From Micromussa lordhowensis (lineage: Eukaryota; Cnidaria; Anthozoa; Scleractinia; Lobophylliidae), in the NCBI GenBank assembly GCA_964020085.1, contig OZ026600.1, positions 25,444,615 through 25,508,614 of the forward strand: a stretch of DNA of 64,000 nucleotides, in the 5' to 3' direction. The position numbers and the translations under genes were made by a program. This document shows, in pieces, positions 24,655 to 35,300 of this stretch; the first letter of the stretch is position 1; the number at the start of each line of letters is the position of its first letter. Under the pieces are notes generated by a model. That model searched no databases and was not told the origin of the DNA. It worked only from the letters and a program-made list of their open reading frames with translations.

Positions 24655-25530
24655 ATAAAAATATGTAATTTTGGAGATGCTCGTCTTTTCGGGCACAAGA
24701 TTCTCTTCTAAGCTCTCATTTCGTTCCTGTCTTAAACTTTCATTTCCCTTGATCTCTGAAGAACACAAGTGCACGCGTAATCCCTTCTTCAACACTAAGT
24801 ACTAATCGAACTTATTCAGTTTAGCTTTGAACAAAAAACTTAGAGGATTCAGTGTTAAATCAAAATTTTCAACTGAGAACCATAAGTCCCATCTTGAACA
24901 ATGGCTACTACGCTACCTTATTCAAATTAAGTTGTACTCATAATATGTTTGATTTTTATTGGTCTGTAAATCTAGTTTTAATGATATCTTAATAAATACT
25001 CTTTTCAAATTGAAGTTTAAAGGTTTTTATCACATGATCTTAAATGTCTTCTACAAAATCGATCAGTAATTCAACGAACCTTTTTTTTCCAAAACGAATA
25101 GATGATTATTATACATGGAAAATGCAGTCGATTCAAAAACCATGGGTGGGCATAAATAACATTTTACTAACCTGGAGATTTTGATGTTTCTGTTCTCTCT
25201 GTACAAACTGAAATGTCAGTTCTGGTAGGAGTCATACCTTGTCGATTATTTTCATCTTTTTCTTTACCTATTGGAACAAAAGTAAAGTTATTATTTTACT
25301 ATTTTTCTCGCAACATGGTGTTATTTCTATTTCTTATGTTTTAATTTACAGCTAGAAATAACAACACAGACCTGTATTTGAAGATCTTTTCTCCAACGTA
25401 CTAGTACTTTTTCGTGAACTTTTGTTTTTTCCAACATCTTTCCTCTCTGTAGTAGAGAAAAAATTTATAAAGATATAGTCCATTTAAATAAGTGTAGTTG
25501 ATCAATTTTCTGTCCCTTACCTTTAGACAT
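24655..25530 (-). pseudogene. 5' end of the RPA-like gene, with start codon (873-bp repeat, copy 2)
   Basis: Minus strand. A 10-nt first coding exon (25530-25521, ATG TCT AAA G then GTAAGG) is followed by exons 25446-25372 and 25267-25172, all phase 1, giving MSK plus the Ser/Thr/Lys-rich stretch also present in copy 1. The copy ends at 24655, where the sequence becomes unrelated to copy 1, so the downstream exons that encode the OB folds are missing here. Copies 1 and 2 together make up one gene: copy 2 keeps the start, copy 1 keeps the remainder, and 19.2 kb of repeats lie between. The product is therefore probably not made. Confidence 0.6.
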
Positions 25531-26660
25531 TTTCACAGCATAAAGGAACCATGCACTCACAAAGGCCAATTTGAAGAAATTTACATGTACGAATTTAACT
25601 TTATACTCTAAATTTTGAATCTGGACTTGCAATGCAATGTTACATTGTAGAAAAATAAGCTACGTGTTGAATTTTTATAGTGGAATAACTGAATGATATC
25701 ATTATCTTGGATAAACAAATCTGATTGGCTCCGAGATGTTTGGCTGATAAGAATATAAATTGTCCATTGTCTTTACTCTTTACTCTTTTAGTTTGGTAAA
25801 ATCTGAAATGATGAAAGCATTCTTTGTATTTCTTCAGTGTATGCGCTATTGTCTAGTTTTGTATGTACGACATATTTCCTTTTAAGGAGTTGTTTATACA
25901 TTTGTTCAAACATACAGGCGATATGTTTTGTTTTCTTTTTGGCAAATGATATGTGTCCATTTGAATATACAAAAATTTTATTCTAATCTTAGGTGCAATA
26001 AACCAGTGTACAACAGAACTATATTAATTTATACTTAAGGTTTATTCTATAATTTTGAGGCAGATCTAGTATGGTACGACGTGACAAGTTTTATAAAAGC
26101 TTCTTTTATTGATACCATCTCGTTCAATATGGGACAAGTTGCTATCAGGGGAACTTATCATTTTTGTACATAGCTAAAATTATTCCTTTTTAAGAATGAG
26201 TGGACCTTTTGGCAAATTTGAAAGTCCAATTGTTAATGGAAAAGTCTGTTTTTTTGTCGACACTTTAAACAACAGTGTTTGTATGTTCAATGCTGTTGTC
26301 TTATAACTCACTTTTAATTCTTTGTTCTCTAGTAAAATGACTCATTGGAGAACTTTTTTAAAGAGCAGATTTTGAAAACAAACAACTATTGTTGGCACAT
26401 ATCTGCTTGACCCATTGTTAAAATGGTATGTTGGCTGTTCTAGAAATAATTGACTTATCTCGATGTTACTGAACTGTTGCTAACATTTTTTATCCATTTA
26501 TTTCCCCAAATGATCACAGTGGAACCTTTTGTTTTACTGGTGTCCCTTCTTTTTTCTACAGGATAATAGTAATAATTATCTTTCTGATAACAAACTTAGT
26601 AAAGTAAGATGTATGTACAGTTTCGAGGTTAAAGAAGCAGAGTTTTTGGCTGCTTTATAG
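25531..26660. other. Upstream region of the RPA-like gene; nothing else seen
   Basis: About 1.1 kb, A+T-rich. It should contain the promoter of the minus-strand RPA-like gene and possibly upstream exons of the plus-strand exon at 26661. I could not identify either. Confidence 0.45.
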
Positions 26661-26965
26661 GTGGAAGACCAAGGAGAAAACATCACCGCCTTAACACTTG
26701 CTCAGCAGGGGAGCTGGACAGATATTTTGGACCAGATTCTGATTCACCTAGAGTACTAGGATTTGTTTCTACAGGGCCTGGTTTTGATTTCGTTAATTGC
26801 CCGGAAATTCTGGGCCATCCTATTTTGCCAGCTATCATAGAGGGTAATCCTGAATACCAACAAATTAGTGATGAAATAATATTACGCAGCAATATAGACC
26901 ATGGTTTTCCACCTATAGTTGTAGATTTTCCAGTAATGAGGGCCCATAATTATGACAGCGAATGA
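26661..26965 (+). CDS. Probable terminal exon of an unidentified protein
   Basis: After an acceptor (GCTTTATAG) the third frame is open for about 100 codons to a TGA at 26963-26965. It starts GRPRRKHHRLNTCSAGELDRY and continues with GFVSTGPGFDFVNCPEILGHP and ends near VVDFPVMRAHNYDSE. The composition looks like real protein, not random sequence. I do not recognise the family and found no upstream exon. It ends 2 bases before the first minus-strand frame, which suggests two genes meeting tail to tail. Confidence 0.4.
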
Positions 26966-27184
26966 TCAGCGAGTCCAGGTTACTCTTAGAAAACCACCTG
27001 TAGCATACATGGCGGCTGGCACGTCTAGCCGCCTGTGATTTGAGTTATTAAAAAAATACCAGACATGATTGACTCTCTCTTTTACTGGGAATTGCTGGGT
27101 ATCCCCTCTAGGTGAATTTGGAATTGGATTGTCACTAACAGTTATTGTTGTCTCTCTATACCACGGGCGCATAACAAATATCTT

Positions 27185-27890
27185 TCAGGGCATTCTATTT
27201 ACCCAGATGTGAAACCTAGTTGCCCCTGCTGGACGTATTACATGATGCCATACTCTAATCCAATTCTCTGGGTTTGGGGGAGCTTTGTAAATTTCTGCCA
27301 TACACGCATCATTTGCATTGTAGGTTGGGCATAATTGAAAATTAGCAGCGCCCATGAAACAGTTAAACACTTCCGTCAAAACATCTTCCCTTTTAAAAGT
27401 TGTCAGTAAATCCCCTAAACTCTTAGCTAATTCTCTGTAACCCTTATCGAAAAACTCCAGCATTGCCACAACTTTCTCTTCAGTAGGCAAGGAACTTTGT
27501 GATGGCACTACAAGATGAATTATTGAAGATTTCTAAGAGACCCATGAGGCTGGAGATGCGATCTCTACATACTTTGAGCTGACTTTCACTTATAAACTGA
27601 GTTTCCAGTGGATCAAATATCTCCTTAAACATGCAGTGAACCAGGCCCTTGACAATGCCAATGTTAAGTTCAAACTCATCCTGGTGGTGGCTCTGGTAAG
27701 CAACTGTTGTCACAACAATTTTTTGACAAGCTCTGCTACACTGATTTACCATGTTTTTCAGGACACGTGGATGTGAAACATCAAACAAAAATGACTGCAG
27801 CCCTTCCTTAATCTCTAATAAAATAGACCATGGATTGGGAAGCTTACCATCATCTCCATCCTCTTGGGTCTGATTCTGTTAAATAAATCA
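27185..27890 (-). pseudogene. Unidentified helical protein fragment, one frameshift
   Basis: Two overlapping minus-strand frames (27788-27480 and 27508-27185) read as one protein if a single indel near 27495 is allowed. Upstream the first frame extends in phase through EDGDDGKLPNPWSILLEIK. Parts: VLKNMVNQCSRACQKIVVT, CMFKEIFDPLETQF, then FFDKGYRELAKSLGDLL and ENWIRVWHHVIRP. Mostly alpha-helical in appearance; I do not know the family. It lies just downstream, on the same strand, of the tail-fibre-like frame at 27914-31257 and may belong to the same element. Confidence 0.4.
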
Positions 27891-27913
27891 AAGGTCGGAA
27901 TTAATTATAATCC

Positions 27914-30900
27914 CTAAAATGGATAAGGAACAAAATAATTTATTGCTACTCTGTGAAAATTTTTGATAAAGGACTCAACATTAGCAATACCCTTAAGTGG
28001 ATGGATGAAAATTCCAAAAATATTGAGGTTCATTGCATGAATCAATATTTCGTCTTGGGGATAGATGTCAAAGCCCTTGTCAAGAACTGCTTTAACGAAG
28101 CAAGGAGATAAAAATCTTTGATTGCTTTCACAGTAACCAATCTCACCAGAAGTGAGATAAAGAGTGGATATATAGGTATCATTAAAAGAACTTCTTTCCC
28201 TCTTGGGGCTTTTGAAGTAAGTCTTCTTAAATTCACCATCTGTTGTTTCTCCCAAAATTTTCTGATCTTCTATTTTTGCCAGAAGATCAAGACTTTGCGC
28301 ATTCAAAATTTCAAGTCTAAAACCTTTGGCTACTCCTGTATGTTCTTCCTTTCTATCTTCTGCTAAAGTGAAAGCAACTGAAAAGGATAAATATGCTTTA
28401 GGGTTCGAGATTAAGCCATCTGGTGGAAGTGTGAAAGCTAAGGCCTCGTAAGGTCTATAACCACTGTCGGGAATAATCGGTACCAAATCAAGACTTAACT
28501 TGCTGTAGCTGTTTCCAAGGCCATTTACATCGTAGAAAGGAGTTAGTCTGCAAAATTCGCTTAGTGTTGTTGTTAAAGATCCCTCTTTTATAAGAGGGAC
28601 AATATCTACTCCAAAAATAAAAGCAACACTTATGTTTGGATCGTTGCATCGCAAAAAAGGAGAAACTTTCTGAGTTTCAATTTGTAAATCCGAGACACAA
28701 TTGGCAATGTCAAAACAATAGAGGGCACCAAGAGCTTCAAAAGAAAATGGAACTGGGTTCACCTGAGGAATAATAGCAATTGTGGCAGAAGAAAACTTGT
28801 CATCCTCATCAACTCTGATATTTCTTACTGTGTTGCCGTTCATTTGGAGATCTCCTGTCATTGATTTTGAACCATCTAAAGGTAAGAGTTTTGCTAATTC
28901 TGCCTTTAATTCAGTTACGCTTCGCGTTAAGGTATCTATGGAGTTTCTCAAGCCTTGCAAATTGCTCTGCAAGTTCTGCACATCTTCCTTAATTGGTTGG
29001 AGAATATCACCTAGGAAATTTAATCTCCAATAACATATCTGACCCTCTGAAAACATGTCGCTGTCAATTGCCTCTTGTCTTGTACCCTTTATGACAAAGT
29101 TAGCAATGTTGAAAGCTGTAGTTCCTATTTCATCCCCTTCAGCATTAACAATCCCTCCTGCGAAAAGGAAATTAAAATCAAGAGGGATACTTAACTTACA
29201 AGGGAGGCTGGTATCCTCTGGAATGTCAAAAATTTTTAAGGCGTCACCAAGTGTGAGCGCTTCACCTCTGATTCCTGTGTTCAGGCGCTTTCGAATATTT
29301 TATTGCAAATAGCGACTCCCTTGACAGGTTTTTGTCAGAGCAATAAACACGCCTTGGGGTTTCGCCCCGAAGCTGCGCCTTAAAGCTAAGGTAATCATCA
29401 TAAAAATTGGAATCTCTCTCAACACCCCTTGGCAATAAATATAGACTTCCGGAAAAGTTATCAGAGCCATCAAACTTTAAAAATCTTTGAAGTACGCAAC
29501 TTCTATTTATGGCATCCTGGAACGTAGGAAGGGCTAATTTAGGGCTTTTGTTGTCAACATCTGGCACTCTAATTCTATTTGTGAAAGTCTGGGCATGATC
29601 TAACTGTTGCCCTCCTTCCCCTGTCAATTTAGCGAAGTGATAATTATTGTCTGCCAATTCATCGTCAATGCCTTGTATTCTAAAGTCAACATACTTCTTG
29701 TTGACAACATCTGAAGGAGAGGAGGTCACAAGGTTAGGGCTTCTGTCGTCAACATCTGGCACTCTAATTCTATTTGTGAAGTTTTGCGCGGTAAGCAATG
29801 GCCCAGACGTGTCAGGATCTTTCAATTTAGCATACATTTTTAAATCATGCATTATTGTTTCTACTTCTGGTGTTATCTTTTCAACGTCATCCTTAATTTT
29901 ATCTATTTCTGGCTTAATCTTTTCAATGTCATCCTTAACTTTATCTACTTCTGGCTTAATGTTGTCAACAACTTCATCCTTAACTTCATCTACTTCTGTC
30001 TTAATCTTGTCAACTTGATCTTCAATTCTGTCAACCTTCTCTTGCAAAAATGTATCAACGTATTCTTTGTTTGCTGCATCAAGGGGATTTGTGGGTGGAA
30101 GGACACCCTTTATGAACCCCTTATTGTCTTTGAATACAATTTCTCTAGGGGGTGGTTCTGAAACTTTTGCTTCCGCGAAGAGACAGGTTTCTTTTACAGG
30201 TCACATTCCACAGGTCACAGTCACAGGTCTCTAGAATTGTGCACCCAAACAAAATATGTTTTTACTGAAGATATCCTTTAGGGCTAGCCACGTTCTATTA
30301 GCACTGTTTAGATTGTTTTTATGCTGTTTTCGGGCAAATATTGAGTGACCTGTAATTGTGACCTGTGGAATGTGACCTGCAAAAAATACCTGCCGTCCTC
30401 GAAGTTGATTGGTCCTACCATTGTGTTGGAACCGTCAAGTCTCAAAAAATAATCATCCAAATTCCACTCGTCAATCACAACATTGTTTTTGACAAATGGA
30501 TCCAACTTAGGGTTGTAGGTCCTCCTTACTATGATTTCATTGGAGGCACTCACCAGTACTGGTTGCACCACTCCACTCTCTTCTCGTTCTTGTCCAGGCT
30601 GTCCCAGCCCTCTCGCAGAATCTTCATTTGATACATCATTTCCCTTCCGTGTTCTGATGGAGTAAGAAGCTTCATGTAAGGATGATTTGGAGCAAGGTAG
30701 TCATCACAGTGACCAATAATTGGTATGTCTGAGTTTGGCTTCATGAACATGATGAAGTCATAGATGTCAAAATCTTTATCTTTCAGAATTTGGAGACACG
30801 CCTCAGCTGCCATTGGAGAAATTCTCTGCAGCATAGGGGCTCTACTCATATCACCATCCCAACCCTCCAACCAGCTGCTTTCGCCCTCTGCATTTTTTGT

Positions 30901-31257
30901 TGAGTAACCATAAGCCCTTGGCTGGACTGGGATATTAAATTTCACCCTTTTAAGGAAGAGGAAGAAAAGCTGCTGCAAAACAGGCGCAAGACCCTTCCAC
31001 CCTACTTACATCAGATGCCACAAAGATTCTATTTGCAGCTTGGCAGGAGACCAGAAAGTTTTATCTGCCTTAAGCTCTTTTTGCATGCCAACTGACGTTG
31101 TTGAAATCCAAAGGTCAAAATTGAAAGGGTCATCAAGGCAAACAATACCCCGAGCGTCCTCAACAGGAAGAAACCTTGGCTCCGGGTTAATTTTGACCCA
31201 AGGTGCGCGAATGCTCTGGAAGCTACTTTTGGAAGGTAAAGAATTCATCTTAATCAT
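27914..31257 (-). pseudogene. Long tail-fibre-like protein, broken
   Basis: Minus-strand frames 31257-31006, 30978-30550, 30571-30308, about 30180-29262 and about 29260-27914 form a chain. The first two share a frame with one TAA between them, and single indels near 30560 and 29300 link others. Two motif types recur: LDGS(N/K)(T/S)M.G (near 30430 and 28870) and D(A/V).NK.YVD (near 30065 and 29690). Both are typical of trimeric tail-fibre or adhesin shafts. The block FTNRIRVPDVD occurs twice about 60 residues apart, and a heptad-like (V/I)DK(I/V)K coiled coil covers 30030-29850. The C-terminal 300 residues look globular and are unknown to me. Origin from a virus-like or giant mobile element is inference only; no capsid, polymerase or integrase gene is nearby. 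Confidence 0.5.
30197..30379. mobile_element. 183-bp MITE inside the tail-fibre-like frame
   Basis: Inverted ends CAGGTCACATTCCACAGG / reverse complement, about 33 bases long with two mismatches. It interrupts the coding frame between GPINFEDGRYF and AEAKVSEPPP. No clear target duplication, so the superfamily is unknown. Confidence 0.82.
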
Positions 31258-31261
31258 GTCT

Positions 31262-31660
31262 TGGTTACTTGATGGATAATCTGCTGCTGCAGAGCTGTTG
31301 AAACCTGTGAATTAGCGTCATGAAGGAGCTTTTTCCAACTGCACGTGATCGCAGATATAAGGCCATAATATTGTAAAAAGTTGCAAGTTAACGTATATTT
31401 ATTGTGCAAGGCAAGAAAAGACAGGAAGCAATTTTCATGCTCGTCAAAAAGGTCTGAAATTTTCTTTATCCCTGCTCGGTGCCATTGAGGCAGATATACC
31501 ATTTTTTACCAATCGTAATAAATTTGTTGTTCCATATTATCTGAGATAGTATTTTGGTCTTACTGGGAGGTGTTGTAGACACAATTTCTTGCCAATGATG
31601 AATAATTTGCTTGTGAAATTCCGGGATATTGCCTGAAAAATGGAGCACTTGCCTAAAAAA
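31262..31660 (-). pseudogene. L1-like LINE ORF2 C-terminal fragment
   Basis: Two frames on the minus strand encode IPEFHKQIIHHWQEIV, SQIIWNNKFITIGKKW and then WHRAGIKKISDLFDE ... KYTLTCNFLQYYGLISAI, the usual region downstream of the reverse transcriptase in L1/Tx1-type ORF2. One frameshift separates them near 31500. It is truncated on both sides. Confidence 0.72.
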
Positions 31661-31947
31661 ATGTTCTAGTTCACGTCAAGACATTGTTAAATGGCTGATG
31701 GCGATAGTAGAAAGGGACGCATAAGACAGATAACAAGTCTTTTATTCGGATCTAGGACACGCACCGACTTTTGATTGGTCAAACAACTATAACCCGCGGA
31801 ATGTCGGGGAGCGTAATAGGAAATGAATACCTCCCAACAAAAATGTCATTATGATTGCATTTCAATCATCATGTTTATTATTTCCTAAACGACAAACCTT
31901 TCATAACAACATATTTCAGTACTACAAGCCAGCGAAAGCGTACCCAC

Positions 31948-32140
31948 CTGCACCAGATTCAATTTCACGTCCAACAATTAATTCACGCTGATTTGATGTC
32001 AAAAGATGCTGTTGCTGCGTCTTAGGGTTCACAGCTTTACCCCTGCAGTTTTCGCAAGGGCAGTGAACATGAACGGATCCTCTTGCAGCACAATGGCAAC
32101 GCAACGAGGGAAAAAACGATCCATTCGCCTTCTCCGCCAT
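31948..32140 (-). CDS. First exon of a cysteine-rich protein, rest not found
   Basis: Minus strand, ATG at 32140 in good context, open to a donor (GTGGGT) after 31948. It encodes MAEKANGSFFP then RCHCAARGSVHVHCPCENCRG and KTQQQHLLTSNQREL. The C.C ... C.C..C ... H pattern suggests a small zinc-binding unit of the kind found at the N-terminus of several cnidarian transposon proteins (my recollection). Later exons on the minus strand were not found; the region is filled with the L1 scrap and the tail-fibre-like frame. It is head to head with the SAM-domain gene, 185 bp apart. Confidence 0.5.
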
Positions 32141-32325
32141 GTTTTATTACGGCTAACTTTTCAGCCTCTCCTCTTTATCATATCACCACCAAACTTATGG
32201 TCAGCGGTTAATTATATTCTGACCAATCAAAAAGCGTGTGAGCCGGGGTGTTGTTTCCTGCCAGAAATGGGATCAAAACTGTACATCAGATGACATTTCG
32301 TTCTCTTCTGCTCAAACTTGCAAAG
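32141..32325. promoter_or_regulatory. Probable bidirectional promoter
   Basis: Interval between the divergent ATGs at 32140 (minus) and 32326 (plus). The regulatory role rests on position only. Confidence 0.5.
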
Positions 32326-35300
32326 ATGACGGATTCGGAAGAAGAGTTTGGTGTACTGAACGGAGATAGAGAAAATCTCATTCCACTTAGAATAAGTCCC
32401 AGTTGTTCGACAGAAAGTGAAACGGACAAGCAAGCAGACCAAGAAGTCCGCAAGATTTTAGTCAAATGGAATTCGAGGAAGCTTCCAGGCTCTGGCATGA
32501 AAGGAGAACCGGTTGAAAAGTCAAAGATTGAATCAGCATCAGTCAGCGCCAAGGAAGACGTCAATGGTCAGTGTTTTAGTTTGAAATCAGTTACACAGCC
32601 TTCGTGAATTAAAAGATGACTTAAAAAATTTCTAAACCAAGTATCTTTGAAGTTGACCGAACAATATTGTACATGTATGTAGGTTTAAGTTGAAACAAAC
32701 CACTTGGATAAAAAATGGCACGAATACAAACAGATCATGAATAGACGTCCTATACGTCCTGTTCACAGTTTCTGGTGCCATCTTGGTTGGGGACAAACAC
32801 GGCAAACTTTATAGTAAATGTATAGGAAAGTCAGGAGTTTGATGCTCGATAATTTAAGGAAAGTTTATCAACAGTTTACTGATCAAACTTGATAAATTTG
32901 GAAACATTTCTATGAAAACTAGACTACTCGCTTCTCAGCAAACCTATACCCTTGAAATTTAATTGGCAACATCTTTTGCTTGGCATCTTTACTTTGTAAT
33001 TCATGATCATATAACTTTCTAAAAGTCAACCTTTCTCAAATTATTGAGCATCAAACTTGCGACTTTTCCCCAAGTTTACTGTACATTTTGCTGTGTTTGC
33101 CCCTCAAAGAAGCTGGTGTCAGAAACCATGAAAAGGTCTGTTCATGATCCGATTTGGTGCCATTTTTTATCCGTCCAAGGGAGTAATTATTTTGTGGAGG
33201 ATTGTTTGAAGAACCCAAAAGTGATTTCATGGCACCAAAATTGAAAACTGCAGGAGACGCTACTAGGATGGTACCGCCCATTGTTTAATTCACATTTAAC
33301 TTTGGGTACAAACTGAAACAAGTGTGTTTGTATACTTTCTAGAATGGAGTGTTCAAGATGTTCTACAGTGGCTGCAAAGAAAAGGATTTCAAGAGGAGTG
33401 TGAGCTGTTTAAAGGTTTGTACATTTCAGACATTCTGAGATGGTTTAAACAAAGCTGGATAATTTTGCTTAACTTTGTTTTTTTACTAGTAGTTGTAGTA
33501 CTAGCCTGATTCTCAGACGGTCCAGGTCGTTCGCAGCTTGTCACGCACTCGCTCCCTTCCCCGTCTGATATACTCTGTGCAAGGTCGTGTTCATGACGTC
33601 AGGGTGCCTATTGTACAGCAAGAGCCAATCATGACGCGCGTAAGAAGTTGAGGGTGGAAAGGTCATGAAATTGATTTCACGCGGGTTTTTCCTTGATCAG
33701 AAGATTTCTTAGCTATGTTTTTAACTTCTACGCCGAAGAAAGCCGTCTTATCGCAGACGACCTCGATTCAGTGCTTGATTTGCGCTGAATTTCTCGAAAC
33801 AAGCAATAGAATAGATATTTTTGGGCACTCGCAGTGGGATTTGCGAGGAACTCTCAAAAAAGTTTTAGGCGGTGAATTACAAACTTCCATTGAGGACTTG
33901 GCATATGTTTGCAAAAGAAAATGCTACCCAAAGTTGAAAAAGATCGAAAAAATGATGTCAAATCTCAAAAGTCTCGAAGAAGAGTTAAGGGCAGAAATGT
34001 CTAAAAACGCTATGGTTCGCATAAAGCGGGGATTGAGTTGAGATCAAACTCAGGAGGGATCGCTGGAAGCGACGCCGGTGAAGAAAGCTTTATTTCCTAC
34101 AAATCCACCTCAAGATCAAACATGGATTCCTTCGCCAGTAACAACGGCAAGGGAGGTTACAAGTCTGACAGGGTTGCCTTCTACAGTTTCGATCGTTGGA
34201 TATACAGCAGTAAGGCATTCGGGTGTTCCTGTAGTTGTGCGGGCATTTCCAGCATGTATAAACATTGGGAGGAATTTCTTCTCACCTGCAAGTCAACATA
34301 GCACATCTCAGCAGCTACCACCGGACAAACGTGGAGCAGCAAATAAAACAGTGTCCAAAAGCAGTTTAGATGAAGTGCCTTTTGTACAGGTGTGGACAAT
34401 TTCTATATTGAAGCCCCTTTTTGCATTTTCTAAGTTAAATAAATATAAGCTTATTTCAACAAATACTTTTCATACAAAGGTAGCCTTGAACTATCCTGGG
34501 TGTGCAAGGGAATTCAAGGCAACGTTGGGTGAAGATCTTCAGACCCTTGGAAAAGCCTTAGCAAGACGAGGTACTTACAAACAGATTGCAGATGCCGCAT
34601 TTTGTTGCCCTTCACTGAAAACCTACCTAATAACAAACACCTTGCAAGCTCTGGGTAAAGAATGCAATGACTTGTGCTCTAGAAAAACCCCATCTCTGCT
34701 ACGTAAGAGTGGACCAGATGAAATGGAGAACTTTTCCTTTCAAAAACTCTGTGAAGAATGGAAACAGAGAGCTCCCCTTTTTTACTCCTTTCTTGTGACA
34801 TGTGCAACAGTCAAGGAAAAAGGTGGCGAGTGGACACCTGCTATGGCAATAGCTGGCTCTGCTCTTTTGAAGAATCGCAATGTGCACATGAATGCAACAG
34901 CATCACTTACCTCTGTCATGGTCAGGCAAAGTGCAACACAGGTTAGTTTTGTAACATGATAGAGACCCTTTTCAAATCCCATTCCAAATAATCAGAGGCT
35001 GCCACTGACATTCCAAGTAAAAATCTATCTACAAGACAAAGTAGCTTATCAGGCTGCATCTAAGGTGCCATACAATTGAACCATGTATTTCTTGTTGGCT
35101 TAATTTTACTCTCAATAATTAACTACGAAATGAGTAAAAAAAAATTTTCAAACCTGACATGGTCCTTCATGAGACTCAAATATATCTTCTTTGGTTTAAA
35201 TTTATTATTGGTTTAAAAGTTTTTCAAACTAATTTGCTTCTGATTTTTGACTCATTTTGAAATGAGGGAAACAAAACTCAGACTGATTTCACAAAATTTT

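Noticed and set aside
4586..25527. 873-bp direct repeats as LTRs of a giant retrotransposon
   Set aside because: The ends lack TG...CA, there is no primer-binding site or polypurine tract, and the repeat contains spliced small exons of the RPA-like gene.
29647..30161. Plus-strand frames opposite the coiled coil
   Set aside because: They are the antisense shadow of the low-complexity coiled-coil segment on the minus strand.
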